Assembly (NCBI RefSeq): GCF_024464595.1
Contig: NZ_JANHAW010000002.1
Span: forward strand, 248,001-312,000
From: Halobellus litoreus
Lineage (GTDB): Archaea > Halobacteriota > Halobacteria > Halobacteriales > Haloferacaceae
Direction of reading: 5' to 3'
DNA: 64,000 bases
Numbering within the stretch: the stretch's first letter is position 1; every line of letters begins with the position of its first letter. The notes under the pieces were generated by a model. The model worked only from the letters and a program-made list of their open reading frames with translations, did no database searches and was not told where the DNA came from. This document shows positions 42,400 through 50,244 of the stretch, in pieces. The position numbers and the translations under genes are program-made.

Positions 42400-43425
42400 T
42401 CAGTCGCGAGCGGCGTCGGTCTCGACCGTCTCCTCGACCAGATACTGCTTGATGAGTCCGTAGAGTCCCGTCGGGAGGAAAATGATGAAGAGGATAATCA
42501 GGATCCCCTCGACCGCCGAGGAGAACCCGCCGACGATCGCCGAGAGCCCGTTGTCGAGCAGCAGGAACAGCGCGGACCCGAAGATCGGGCCGGCGAACGT
42601 TCCCATCCCGCCGAGGATGACGATGACGAGGGAGTCGATCGTCCACGTGACCGCGAGCGTCGACTGCGCGTTGATGTACAGCGTGTAGTGACCGTACAGC
42701 GCGCCGGCGAGTCCCGCGAAGAACGACGAGACGACGAAGGCGTACATCTTGTACTTCAGCGGGTTGACGCCGAGACTGCTCGCGGCGTCTTCGTCGTCGT
42801 GGATGGCCTTCATTCCGAGGCCGGTCGGACCGCGGACGATGAGATACGTGATCACGACGGTCAGGATCGTCGCGACGAGCGTCAGGAAGAACATCGTATC
42901 GCCGTGCGAGATCGCCTCGCCCAGCGAGAGGTCGCCCTGCACGTAGTAGCCGGTCGCGCCGCCGGTCAGGTCCCGACGGTCGAGCATCACGAGTTCGATG
43001 ACGGCCGCGAGCGCGAGCGTCCCGATGGCGAAGTAGTGGCCGCTCAGTCGGAAGATGACCGGGCCGATGACGAGCGCGATGAGCGCCGACGCGACCGCGC
43101 CGACCACGACCGCCGGAATGATCGGCAACTGGACCGACGCCGGAAAGCCCGCGGCCGACGGCGTCGTCAGCCACGCGGAGACGAACGCGCCCATCCCGAA
43201 GAACGCGGCGTGCCCGAGCGAGATCTGGCCAGCGTATCCGGCGAGCAGGTTCCACGAGACGCCGAGCATCACGAAGACGAGCCCCGTGAGGACGAGCCCC
43301 GTCAGCGAGTCCGTCGTGGTGAACGGCACGGTCACAAGCCAGAGCACGGCGAGGACGCCGAGCCCCTGCACGCGGCGGTCGGTCGCCAGCGACTCGCCCG
43401 GTGCTTTTTCGAGCAGCGCCATCAC
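42400..43425 (-). CDS. livM: ABC importer permease (LivM)
   Basis: The 341-aa LivM-type permease has about ten helices, NLLAGYAGQISLGHAAFFGMGAF in the first half and the EAA-like loop GPTGLGMKAIHDDEDAASSLG for contact with the ATPase. Its start overlaps the LivH stop by 4 nt. In aromatic-degrading bacteria closely related Liv systems import benzoate-type acids; the genes around it suggest the same here. Confidence 0.93.
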   Translation of the reverse strand: MMALLEKAPGESLATDRRVQGLGVLAVLWLVTVPFTTTDSLTGLVLTGLVFVMLGVSWNLLAGYAGQISLGHAAFFGMGAFVSAWLTTPSAAGFPASVQLPIIPAVVVGAVASALIALVIGPVIFRLSGHYFAIGTLALAAVIELVMLDRRDLTGGATGYYVQGDLSLGEAISHGDTMFFLTLVATILTVVITYLIVRGPTGLGMKAIHDDEDAASSLGVNPLKYKMYAFVVSSFFAGLAGALYGHYTLYINAQSTLAVTWTIDSLVIVILGGMGTFAGPIFGSALFLLLDNGLSAIVGGFSSAVEGILIILFIIFLPTGLYGLIKQYLVEETVETDAARD

Positions 43426-44303
43426 TCACCACCCCCGGAGCCACCGAACAGGCCCTCGGGTTTGACCAGCAGGACGGCCAGGAAGATGAGCAGGCTCACC
43501 ACGTTGCGGTAGCCGCCGCCGAGGTACAGGGCCCCGAGGTTCTCGGAGACGCCCAGGACGAGACCGCCCACGAGCGTGCCGAGGACGCTGCCGACGCCGC
43601 CGAGAACGACCACGGCGAACGTCTTCAGCAGGTAGGACCACCCGACGTAGGGATCGATCGGGAACAGCATCGAGAGCAGCGCTCCGGCCGCGCCGGCGAG
43701 CGCCGTCCCGATACCGAGCGTGATGACGTAGATCTGATCGGTGTCGATCCCCATATACTTCGCGGCGGTCCGGTTCTGCGCGGTCGCGCGGATCGCCTGT
43801 CCCGTCTTCGTGTACTGCAGGAACGCCCAGGTGAGGACGATGAGCAGCACGCTGACGACGAACGTCACCGTCCGCGGGAACGACATATACGCGAGGCCGA
43901 TGTCGATCCCGCTGCCGGGGAGTCCGATGTCGGCCGTCCGGGCGTCGCCGCCGAGGATGACACGGCCGAGGTTCTGCAGGATCAACGCGAGACCGAAGAG
44001 CACGATGATCGGTTGTTCGAGCCCCTCGTCGACGACGTGCTTCAGGAGCACCTTCTGCAGGAGGACGCCGAAACCGAACATCAGTACCATCGCGAGCAAC
44101 ATCCCCACGAGGGGGGTGATCCCCGTCGCCGTGAAGACGAGAATCGCGATGTACGCCCCGACCATCAGCATGTGGCCGTGGGCGAGGTTCACGATGTCCA
44201 TAATCCCGAAGACGAGCGACAGGCCCAGGGCTGCGAGGGCGTAGATGCCCCCGAGTAGCAGCCCGTTCACCACTGATTGGGTGAGAAGGTCGGTTGCGAC
44301 CAT
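43422..44303 (-). CDS. livH: ABC importer permease (LivH)
   Basis: The 293-aa LivH-type permease has eight or nine helices. It opens LTQSVVNGLLLGGIYALAALGLSLVFGIMDIVNLAHGH, a LivH hallmark, and has the coupling loop KTGQAIRATAQNRTAAKYMG. It lies 33 nt after the binding-protein gene and overlaps LivM by 4 nt. Confidence 0.93.
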   Translation of the reverse strand: MVATDLLTQSVVNGLLLGGIYALAALGLSLVFGIMDIVNLAHGHMLMVGAYIAILVFTATGITPLVGMLLAMVLMFGFGVLLQKVLLKHVVDEGLEQPIIVLFGLALILQNLGRVILGGDARTADIGLPGSGIDIGLAYMSFPRTVTFVVSVLLIVLTWAFLQYTKTGQAIRATAQNRTAAKYMGIDTDQIYVITLGIGTALAGAAGALLSMLFPIDPYVGWSYLLKTFAVVVLGGVGSVLGTLVGGLVLGVSENLGALYLGGGYRNVVSLLIFLAVLLVKPEGLFGGSGGGE

Positions 44304-44336
44304 CTTAGGCGTGGCTGCTGACGTTCGTCCGACCGG

Positions 44337-45674
44337 TCATCGCTCGCTCCACGGCGGGATCGGGTATCGGAAGTCGACCGCGCGCTCGGAGTCGGTGTCC
44401 GGGTACGCGAGGCGCTGTGCGCCGTCCCACCACTGGCCGGTCGGCGCGGTCAGCTCGCCCTCCGCGGGCAGCCCGTTCTCCTCGAAGCTGAACGAGCCGA
44501 TCACGGTCTCGAAATCCGTATTTCGGAGCGCGTCGCGGATCGCGGTGGGCTCGACGGAGCCTGCCGCCTCGACGGCCTGCTGGGCGACCTGCGTCAGGTT
44601 GTACGAGCCGCCGACGTTCGCGGGCATATACTCGCTCTCGACGTCGTACTCGTTGAAGAACGACTCTCGGAGCGCGGCGTTGCCGTTGCCGGTGAGTCCC
44701 GGCACCCAGCCGGGACACATCAGCGCGTAGGCGCCGTCCTGGCCGAGCGCCGACCACCATGCGGAGGGGTCCGCACCGCGGACGAACTTCAGCATCTTCG
44801 GGGCCCAGTTGTTGTCGCGCATCTGGTTGACCGCGGTGATGCCGCCGCCGGGCGTCGGGTTCGACAGAAGCACCTCGACCTCGTTGCTCTGTGCCTGCGA
44901 GATGAGCGTCGAGAAGTCCGAGGAACCGATCTCGAAGACCTCCCGCATCACGACCTCGTAGCCGGCTTCCGTGAGCGTGTCCTCCCAGTACTGAGCCTGC
45001 TCTTCGCCCCAGCCCGAGTTGGGCTCCCAGATGCCGACGTTCGTCGGCCGCTCCTCCTCGGGGATGAGTTCGAGCGTTCCGAGCGTCGAACGGGCGACGT
45101 CTCGGGACTTCGGGAACGGCGCGAAGGTCCACTCGTAGTTGTCGTTTCGGTGCGGTGCCTCGTAGGCGAACGCGATGCCCAGGAACGGAAGCCCCTGGTT
45201 CTCCGCGAAGGCGCTTCCGGCCGTGACGAGCAGGCTGGAGAAGCTCCCCCAGATCATATTGACGTCGTTGTTGCTCACGATGGCCTGGAGCTGCTCGCGG
45301 AGCGTCTGGGCGTCGCTCTCGTCGTCGCGGAGGACGAGTTCGACCTCCCGATCGAGTTCCTCGTTCATCCGCGCGACGCCGAGTTCGTAGCCCCGCCGGA
45401 GGTCCTGCCCGAGCGAGGAGAAACTCCCCGTTTCCGGGACCGTCCCGGCGATTGTGAGCGGGGTCGTGTCGCCGCCGCTGTCCCCGCCACTGTCGCCGCC
45501 GTCGTCTCCGCTGTCGCCGCCGTCGCCACCGCTGTCACCGCCACTGTCGCCGCCGTCGTCTCCGCCCCCGCCGCCGAGCGTACAGCCGGCGAGACCGGTG
45601 ATCGCGAGCGTACCGGTCGCTCCGGCACCTTTCAGATACGTTCGTCGTCGAATCGAGGTGTCATCACGAGCCAT
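44337..45674 (-). CDS. ABC importer substrate-binding lipoprotein (LivK-like)
   Basis: This 445-aa extracytoplasmic binding protein is of the periplasmic-binding-protein-like family used by Liv systems (GTVPETGSFSSLGQDLRRGYELG opening). A twin-arginine signal (RRRTYLKG) and lipobox LAGC precede a Gly/Asp/Ser linker of tandem GGDSGGD-type units, a space-filling tether with repetitive DNA (about 45,450-45,570). The ATG at 45674 follows a minus-strand TATA box (45701-45709) by 29 nt. It is the first gene of the livK-H-M transcript. Confidence 0.92.
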   Translation of the reverse strand: MARDDTSIRRRTYLKGAGATGTLAITGLAGCTLGGGGGDDGGDSGGDSGGDGGDSGDDGGDSGGDSGGDTTPLTIAGTVPETGSFSSLGQDLRRGYELGVARMNEELDREVELVLRDDESDAQTLREQLQAIVSNNDVNMIWGSFSSLLVTAGSAFAENQGLPFLGIAFAYEAPHRNDNYEWTFAPFPKSRDVARSTLGTLELIPEEERPTNVGIWEPNSGWGEEQAQYWEDTLTEAGYEVVMREVFEIGSSDFSTLISQAQSNEVEVLLSNPTPGGGITAVNQMRDNNWAPKMLKFVRGADPSAWWSALGQDGAYALMCPGWVPGLTGNGNAALRESFFNEYDVESEYMPANVGGSYNLTQVAQQAVEAAGSVEPTAIRDALRNTDFETVIGSFSFEENGLPAEGELTAPTGQWWDGAQRLAYPDTDSERAVDFRYPIPPWSER

Positions 45675-45803
45675 ACCGTGTGACACAATAATTATAATGG
45701 AATATAAAAGTGTATGGTCCAAAGCCGGGTCGGTTACGATGCAGATATCGGTCGGTAGCAGCGTTGAAAACGCCGTTTCGCGGGGGAGATCCGACAGACA
45801 GTC

Positions 45804-46880
45804 TCAGGAAGAGGGTTCGGCCTCGGCGTAGAGGTTGAACGCCTCGAAGACCGGCCGGTCCGTCATCGCCAGCAACGTCGCCTCGCCGTCGGGTTCGTGG
45901 TGGTGGATCTCGTCCGGCGGGACGATGAAGATGTCCCACTCGCCCCACTCGAAGGCCTCGTCGCCGATGTGGGTGATGCCCTCGCCGTCGATGACGAAGA
46001 ACACCTCGGTCATGTTGTGGAAGTGCGGGTCGGTGTCCTCCTGCATCAACTGGGCGCGGAACGACATCGTCGGGAACAGCGGCGGTTCGCCACTGGCGGG
46101 GTTGACGTACGAGAGGCTGTAGCCGTCGTTCGGGTTCGGGTCGTTGTTGTCGGCGCGCTGGTGCAGCGACTCCACCATCTCCTCCCACTGGAAGCGATAC
46201 GGCGGCGTGGGCTCCTGGTTCCCCTCGAATGGACCGGGGATCCCGTCTTCCTTCAGGTCCTCCTGCGCCCGCCCGCGGCCGTACTGGGAGGCCCAGTACC
46301 CCTGGCTCTTCGTGACCGGCTGTCGTTCGAGTTCGTGGTACTCGAAGGTGTTCTTGGCGTTCAGCGAGTCGAGGACGAGCGGGAGGTCGAGCACGTCGAG
46401 CCACGCGGCGGTTTCGTCGCTCTCGTTGACGTGGTCGTGCCACTCCCACTGCGGCGTCGTGATAAGGTCGTTGTCCTTCATCGGGAACTCCTCACCCGCG
46501 ACGACCGTCTTCATATCCTCGTGGCCGTCGATGGTAAAGCGCAGGGCGTTCGCCCCGTGGCGGTGCGACGGCGCGGTCTCACCCGGCGAGACCGTCTGGA
46601 TCCCGACGTAGATCGTGTTCGAGATCGCGTTCGCCGTGTTGATCGGGACGGCCACTCGTCGCTGGAACCCCGGCGGCAGGTCCGCGATCGGAACGTCGCG
46701 TTCGATCGCGTCGATGGACTCCTTGATGTCCTCCCACTTCCAGATGTCCGCCTCCGGGTCGTCGAGGACGGTACCCATCTCGTCTTCGACTTCCCAGAGT
46801 GGACGGAGGTCGTGCTCCTCGAGGATGCTCCGTGTATCGGAACTCATCTCTAGGAGTTCCTCTGGCTCTTGCTGTGCCAT
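45804..46880 (-). CDS. Gentisate 1,2-dioxygenase
   Basis: This Fe(II) enzyme cleaves gentisate (2,5-dihydroxybenzoate) between C1 and C2 to maleylpyruvate. The 358-aa protein has two cupin domains. The first carries HRHGANALRFTIDG and the second DPHFHNMTEVFFVIDGEG with IHHHEPDG; the His-x-His pairs supply iron ligands. The family match is strong in the stretch from PLWEV to PSHRHGANA. The ATG at 46880 is used because a TATA box lies about 26 nt upstream (46903-46910). This is the key enzyme that identifies the cluster. Confidence 0.93.
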   Translation of the reverse strand: MAQQEPEELLEMSSDTRSILEEHDLRPLWEVEDEMGTVLDDPEADIWKWEDIKESIDAIERDVPIADLPPGFQRRVAVPINTANAISNTIYVGIQTVSPGETAPSHRHGANALRFTIDGHEDMKTVVAGEEFPMKDNDLITTPQWEWHDHVNESDETAAWLDVLDLPLVLDSLNAKNTFEYHELERQPVTKSQGYWASQYGRGRAQEDLKEDGIPGPFEGNQEPTPPYRFQWEEMVESLHQRADNNDPNPNDGYSLSYVNPASGEPPLFPTMSFRAQLMQEDTDPHFHNMTEVFFVIDGEGITHIGDEAFEWGEWDIFIVPPDEIHHHEPDGEATLLAMTDRPVFEAFNLYAEAEPSS

Positions 46881-47002
46881 ACATAATTGTTCGTAAAACT
46901 CGATAATAAGTGTGTTGGACGCTCGCACCCCACAGAACGCCGGAGTCGTCGCTAGCACCCGTTTTGCGCTTCGAAATCGACGCCCACGGCGACGCGCTCG
47001 CC

Positions 47003-47197
47003 TTACGCGGTGGCTTCGGCGGTCTCTGTGGCCTGCGCCTCGAAGACCTCCTCGGTGGTGAAGATAGACCGACAGTCCTCACACACCATCTGTCGTTGAA
47101 TGGCGTACTCCCAGAGCTTCCCGCCACAGTTCAGACAGTCGAAATGCGCCTCGACGAACGGATCATTGGTCGCGTACGGGTTCTCGAACTCCGCCAT
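47003..47197 (-). CDS. Small zinc-ribbon protein (64 aa)
   Basis: The protein has two CxxC pairs, FDCLNCGGKLW and VCEDCRSIFTT, about 19 residues apart, a typical zinc ribbon. The C-terminus is Ala/Thr/Glu-rich. Proteins of this size in haloarchaea are often DNA- or protein-binding accessory factors. It lies between the gentisate dioxygenase and candidate RNA copy B; a role in controlling the cluster is possible but unsupported. Confidence 0.7.
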   Translation of the reverse strand: MAEFENPYATNDPFVEAHFDCLNCGGKLWEYAIQRQMVCEDCRSIFTTEEVFEAQATETAEATA

Positions 47198-47259
47198 ACG
47201 ACGAACTACTCGCGTAATTCCTAAAAGCGTATCGCCGGACCCGTCGTGCCGGCCAGAGA

Positions 47260-47265
47260 TTTATA
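47260..47265 (+). promoter_or_regulatory. TATA box of candidate RNA copy B
   Basis: tttata, at the same distance (30 nt) from GTGA as in copy A. The genes on both sides are on the minus strand, so this plus-strand promoter has no protein target. Confidence 0.6.
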
Positions 47266-47289
47266 TGCAATACCGGAACCAGACGGTCC

Positions 47290-47400
47290 GTGATTTGAAA
47301 GCCGCCCCGCGTCGGGTCGCGACTGTCCGGCACGTCGACGCGGGGAGACGGCGCGGGCGAGCGCGTCGTCGCGGGCGGGTGCCGGCTGTTCGCCGCAGTT
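47290..47400 (+). ncRNA. Candidate structured RNA, copy B
   Basis: This copy is colinear with copy A from the TATA box through the hairpin, about two-thirds identical over the 60 nt after GTGA. P2 is CCCGCGTCGG (47306-47315) with TCGACGCGGG (47335-47344); relative to copy A one C-G pair is changed to U-A and one G-C to G-U. Loop CGGCAC (47328-47333) pairs with GTGCCG (47379-47384). GAAAGC (47297-47302) pairs with 47385-47391 leaving one bulged G. Between P2 and the box a 9-bp hairpin, GACGGCGCG (47347-47355) with CGCGTCGTC (47362-47370), is present. It lies antisense to its neighbours in a gap without genes. Confidence 0.65.
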
Positions 47401-47495
47401 CGACGGTCGTGAATGATCGACAGTGGTCCGTGGCCGTCGGGACGACGACGCCACTCCGGTCGGAGTCGACAAAAACCGTCCCGTCGTCGATTCGG

Positions 47496-47897
47496 TTACT
47501 CCTCGGCGTACTCGACGAACTTCGAGTGTATCTCCTCGGGGATTTCGACGGCGCCGCCACCGCCGGTTTCGGCACAGACGCGCTGCTCGTACCCCGAGAA
47601 CGCGAGCGTGTCGCCGTTGTACGCCTCGTACTCGAACCGGACGGCGCGCGTGCTGGGGTCCGGCGTCAGCGTCATCCGGACATCGTCGCCCGCGTGGAGT
47701 GGGGCTTTGAATTCGAACTGCATATCGACGAGCGGGAATCCGAAGTCGTAGTTCTCCGTGAGCTCCCAGAACGGGAATCCGATCTCCTGCATAAACATAT
47801 CCGAGGTCTCGTGGAGCGCGTCCACGATGCGGGGGTAGTGAGCGATGCCGTGTGGATCGGTGTCCGAGAACCGGACCGTCCAGGTGCGTTCGTACAT
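47496..47897 (-). CDS. Hotdog-fold acyl-CoA thioesterase (4HBT family)
   Basis: The 133-aa enzyme has the opening TVRFSDTDPHGIAHYPRIVD, the catalytic Asp motif of 4-hydroxybenzoyl-CoA-thioesterase-like hotdog proteins. Its start overlaps the stop of the ligase beta subunit by 1 nt (TAATG), so it is made with that enzyme. In CoA-dependent gentisate pathways such a thioesterase releases gentisate from gentisyl-CoA; this is the role I would propose. A housekeeping YbgC-like role is the alternative. Confidence 0.85.
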   Translation of the reverse strand: MYERTWTVRFSDTDPHGIAHYPRIVDALHETSDMFMQEIGFPFWELTENYDFGFPLVDMQFEFKAPLHAGDDVRMTLTPDPSTRAVRFEYEAYNGDTLAFSGYEQRVCAETGGGGAVEIPEEIHSKFVEYAEE

Positions 47898-48604
47898 TAT
47901 CGTTCCTCAAGTACGACCAGCGCGTCGAGCGCTATCACTCCATCGGTCGTCGCAAGAACTGGGTTGACGTCGAGTTCGGCGATCGGCTGGTCGACGACCA
48001 GATCGCCGACGGCCGCGATGGTCTCGGCGAGGCTCTCGACGTCCGCAGGATCGCTGCCCCGGTAGCCCGAAAGCAGGGGCGCGGACTGTAACTCCTCGAT
48101 CATCGCTCGGGCCTCGCGGCCGTCGATCGGGGCGATCCGGTGGCTGGTGTCCTCGAATATCTCCGTGAACACGCCCCCCAGTCCGGTAAGCACGACCGGG
48201 CCGAACGATGGATCGCGAACCCCGCCGACGATCACTTCGGTCCCCCGCTCCAGATCCATCGCCGCCTCGACGAGGACGTCGGCAGCGACACCGCGCTCGT
48301 CGGCGGCGTCGAGGACGGCCGTCGTGGCCTCCCGAACCGCGTCCGGGGTGTCGAGTCCGACGGCGACGCCGACGCCGCCCGCCCAGTCGCTCTTGTGCGT
48401 GACGTCCGGCGACGAGACCTTCACGACCACCGGATAGCCGATCTCGTCGGCCGCCGCGACCGCCTCGTCTGCGTCGGCACAGACCTCGAAGGCGGGCGTG
48501 TCGATACCGACCGACGCGAGGAGCCGCTTCCCCTCGGCCTCGGTCAGCGTGTCCCTGCCGTCTTCGCGAGCGGCAGCGATCGGTTCCGGGAGGGTCTCAC
48601 TCAT
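47897..48604 (-). CDS. ADP-forming acyl-CoA ligase, ATP-grasp (beta) subunit
   Basis: The 235-aa subunit has an ATP-grasp fold with PVVVKVSSPDVTHKSDWAGGV, LVEAAMDLERGTEVIVGG and the Mg-site residues ELDVNPVLA. It pairs with the alpha subunit encoded directly upstream (8-nt overlap) to convert an acid, ATP and CoA to acyl-CoA, ADP and Pi, or the reverse. The type is that of archaeal acetate/aryl-CoA ligases. Placement inside the aromatic cluster and coupling to a thioesterase suggest an aromatic acid substrate. Confidence 0.88.
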   Translation of the reverse strand: MSETLPEPIAAAREDGRDTLTEAEGKRLLASVGIDTPAFEVCADADEAVAAADEIGYPVVVKVSSPDVTHKSDWAGGVGVAVGLDTPDAVREATTAVLDAADERGVAADVLVEAAMDLERGTEVIVGGVRDPSFGPVVLTGLGGVFTEIFEDTSHRIAPIDGREARAMIEELQSAPLLSGYRGSDPADVESLAETIAAVGDLVVDQPIAELDVNPVLATTDGVIALDALVVLEER

Positions 48605-50036
48605 CGGCGGTCACCGCCTCGTCCGCGTTGGTCCCTGCCTGAAGTTCGCCGCCGTCGGTGACGCGATCGTCCTCGCGCAACTGCGCGTAGCGGGCCAGCG
48701 CACCGGCGGCGTCGGCGGCGCGTTCGGGCGTCTCGAAGAACGGGACGCCGACGTCTCTCAGCGCTTGGCGCTCGTCTGCCAACGCCTCCTCGATTCCCTC
48801 GGTCGCGAACAGGACGGGTTTGCCGACGCGTTCGGCGAGGCCGTCGAGTTCCTCGATCGGGAACCCGATCGCCGCCTCGAACAGTTCGTACACGAGGACG
48901 ACGTCGACGCGGTCGTCCTCGGCGACGGCCGTCACGACCTCCCCGAACTCCGGCATCGGACGGCCCGTGTCGACGGGGTTGTCGGCGTAGGTGATCCCGG
49001 GGAGGATCTCGTCGACGCGCTCCTGCGTCTCCTCGGTGAGCTGTGGGAGCCGCCCACCGGCGCGCTGGATGCGGTCCGTGATGATGATCCCCGGCCCGGC
49101 CTGGGCGGTGACGACGCCGACGTTCGGACCGTCGGGCGTCGGAGAGTCTCCGAGCGCCGCGGCGGCGTCCAGGAGGTCGTCGGTGGCGTCGACCGTCGGG
49201 ACGCCGTACTGGGCGAAGCCGGCGGTGTACAGTTCGTGATCGCCCGTGAGCGCGCCCGTGTGCGACTCGGCGAAGTCGCCGACGTCGGACTGCCCGACCT
49301 TGTACGCGATCACCGGCGTGTCGCTCTCCCGGCAGGCTTCGAGCAGCCGTCGGCCGTCGTCGGTCCCCTCGACGTGGAGGACGATCGCGTCGGTCTTCTC
49401 GTCGCCGTCGAAGTACTCGATCGCCTCGGCGAAGCCGACGTTCGCGCGGTTCCCGAGGCCGACCTCCGCGGAGACCCCCCTGCCCTGCCGCCGGGCCTGG
49501 AACGCCAGCACGAGGCCGACGCCGCCGCTCTGGGCGACGACGGCGACGTTGCCCGCCGGGATCTCCTCGGCCCCGCTGGCGAACGAACACCGGAGGTCGA
49601 GTGCGGGGACGATGAACCCGCTGGTGTTCGGGCCGAGCAGCGAGATATCGTACTCGTCGGCGACGTCGACGATGGCCGTCTGCAGCGCCTCGCCCTGCTC
49701 GCCGGCTTCGGCGAATCCGCTGGCGTAAATGACCGCCGCGCCGATCCCCGCCTCGCCGCACTCTTCGAGCACCTCCGGCACTGCAGGTCCGGGAACGCAA
49801 CAGAGCGCCAGGTCGACGTCGCCGTCGATTTCTGTCACCGACGAGACGAACCGCGACCCGAACAGTTCCCCCGTGGCCGACGGGTTCACCGGATACACCG
49901 GTCCGTCGAACCTCGCGGCGTTCGCCATCGCCTCGTATCCGATCTTTCCCTCGGTCGCCGACGCGCCGACGACGGCGATTCCCGAGGGGTCGAAGAGCTG
50001 TCTGAGAGTCACGGTCTCACATATAGCGAACACCAT
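48597..50036 (-). CDS. ADP-forming acyl-CoA ligase, CoA-binding (alpha) subunit
   Basis: The 479-aa subunit has a CoA-binding Rossmann domain (LRQLFDPSGIAVVGASATEGKIG), two flavodoxin-like ligase domains, and the phosphorylatable His in ESHTGALTGDHELY. A typical ligase interface ends the protein. The reading frame extends further 5' but with no homologous sequence. I chose the ATG at 50036; a GTG at 50012 is an alternative closer to the conserved start. It leads the alpha-beta-thioesterase transcript; the 200-nt region before it is rich in hairpins. Confidence 0.88.
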   Translation of the reverse strand: MVFAICETVTLRQLFDPSGIAVVGASATEGKIGYEAMANAARFDGPVYPVNPSATGELFGSRFVSSVTEIDGDVDLALCCVPGPAVPEVLEECGEAGIGAAVIYASGFAEAGEQGEALQTAIVDVADEYDISLLGPNTSGFIVPALDLRCSFASGAEEIPAGNVAVVAQSGGVGLVLAFQARRQGRGVSAEVGLGNRANVGFAEAIEYFDGDEKTDAIVLHVEGTDDGRRLLEACRESDTPVIAYKVGQSDVGDFAESHTGALTGDHELYTAGFAQYGVPTVDATDDLLDAAAALGDSPTPDGPNVGVVTAQAGPGIIITDRIQRAGGRLPQLTEETQERVDEILPGITYADNPVDTGRPMPEFGEVVTAVAEDDRVDVVLVYELFEAAIGFPIEELDGLAERVGKPVLFATEGIEEALADERQALRDVGVPFFETPERAADAAGALARYAQLREDDRVTDGGELQAGTNADEAVTADE

Positions 50037-50244
50037 CAAAGCGTTTTCCCCCGTGACCGATGCCGTTCGACGGCCGACAGCAAGGTCGGAAAGGCCTCCG
50101 AAACCGGAGGCGGTCTCGGGGACGCCCCCGGCCCTGTCCGGGTGTCCCGTGGTCGGAGGCCGCTCCGTGGACAGGGCCGCTCCGTTCCCGAAGCCGCTCG
50201 CGTATTCCGTAAGTTTATCATCGTGGCTTGGATATCGATCGATA
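50037..50244. promoter_or_regulatory. Divergent intergenic region with hairpins
   Basis: This gap separates the ligase operon (minus) from livG (plus). It has a hairpin GCCTCCG AAAC CGGAGGC (50094-50111) and an 11-bp inverted repeat CGGCCCTGTCC (50129-50139) with GGACAGGGCCG (50169-50179). The TATA box of livG is gtttatca (50213-50220), 28 nt before its ATG. The palindromes could be operators, or a structured leader for the minus-strand operon. Confidence 0.5.

Noticed and set aside
45450..45570. Short tandem repeat in the binding-protein gene
   Set aside because: It simply encodes the Gly/Asp/Ser lipoprotein tether common in haloarchaea.
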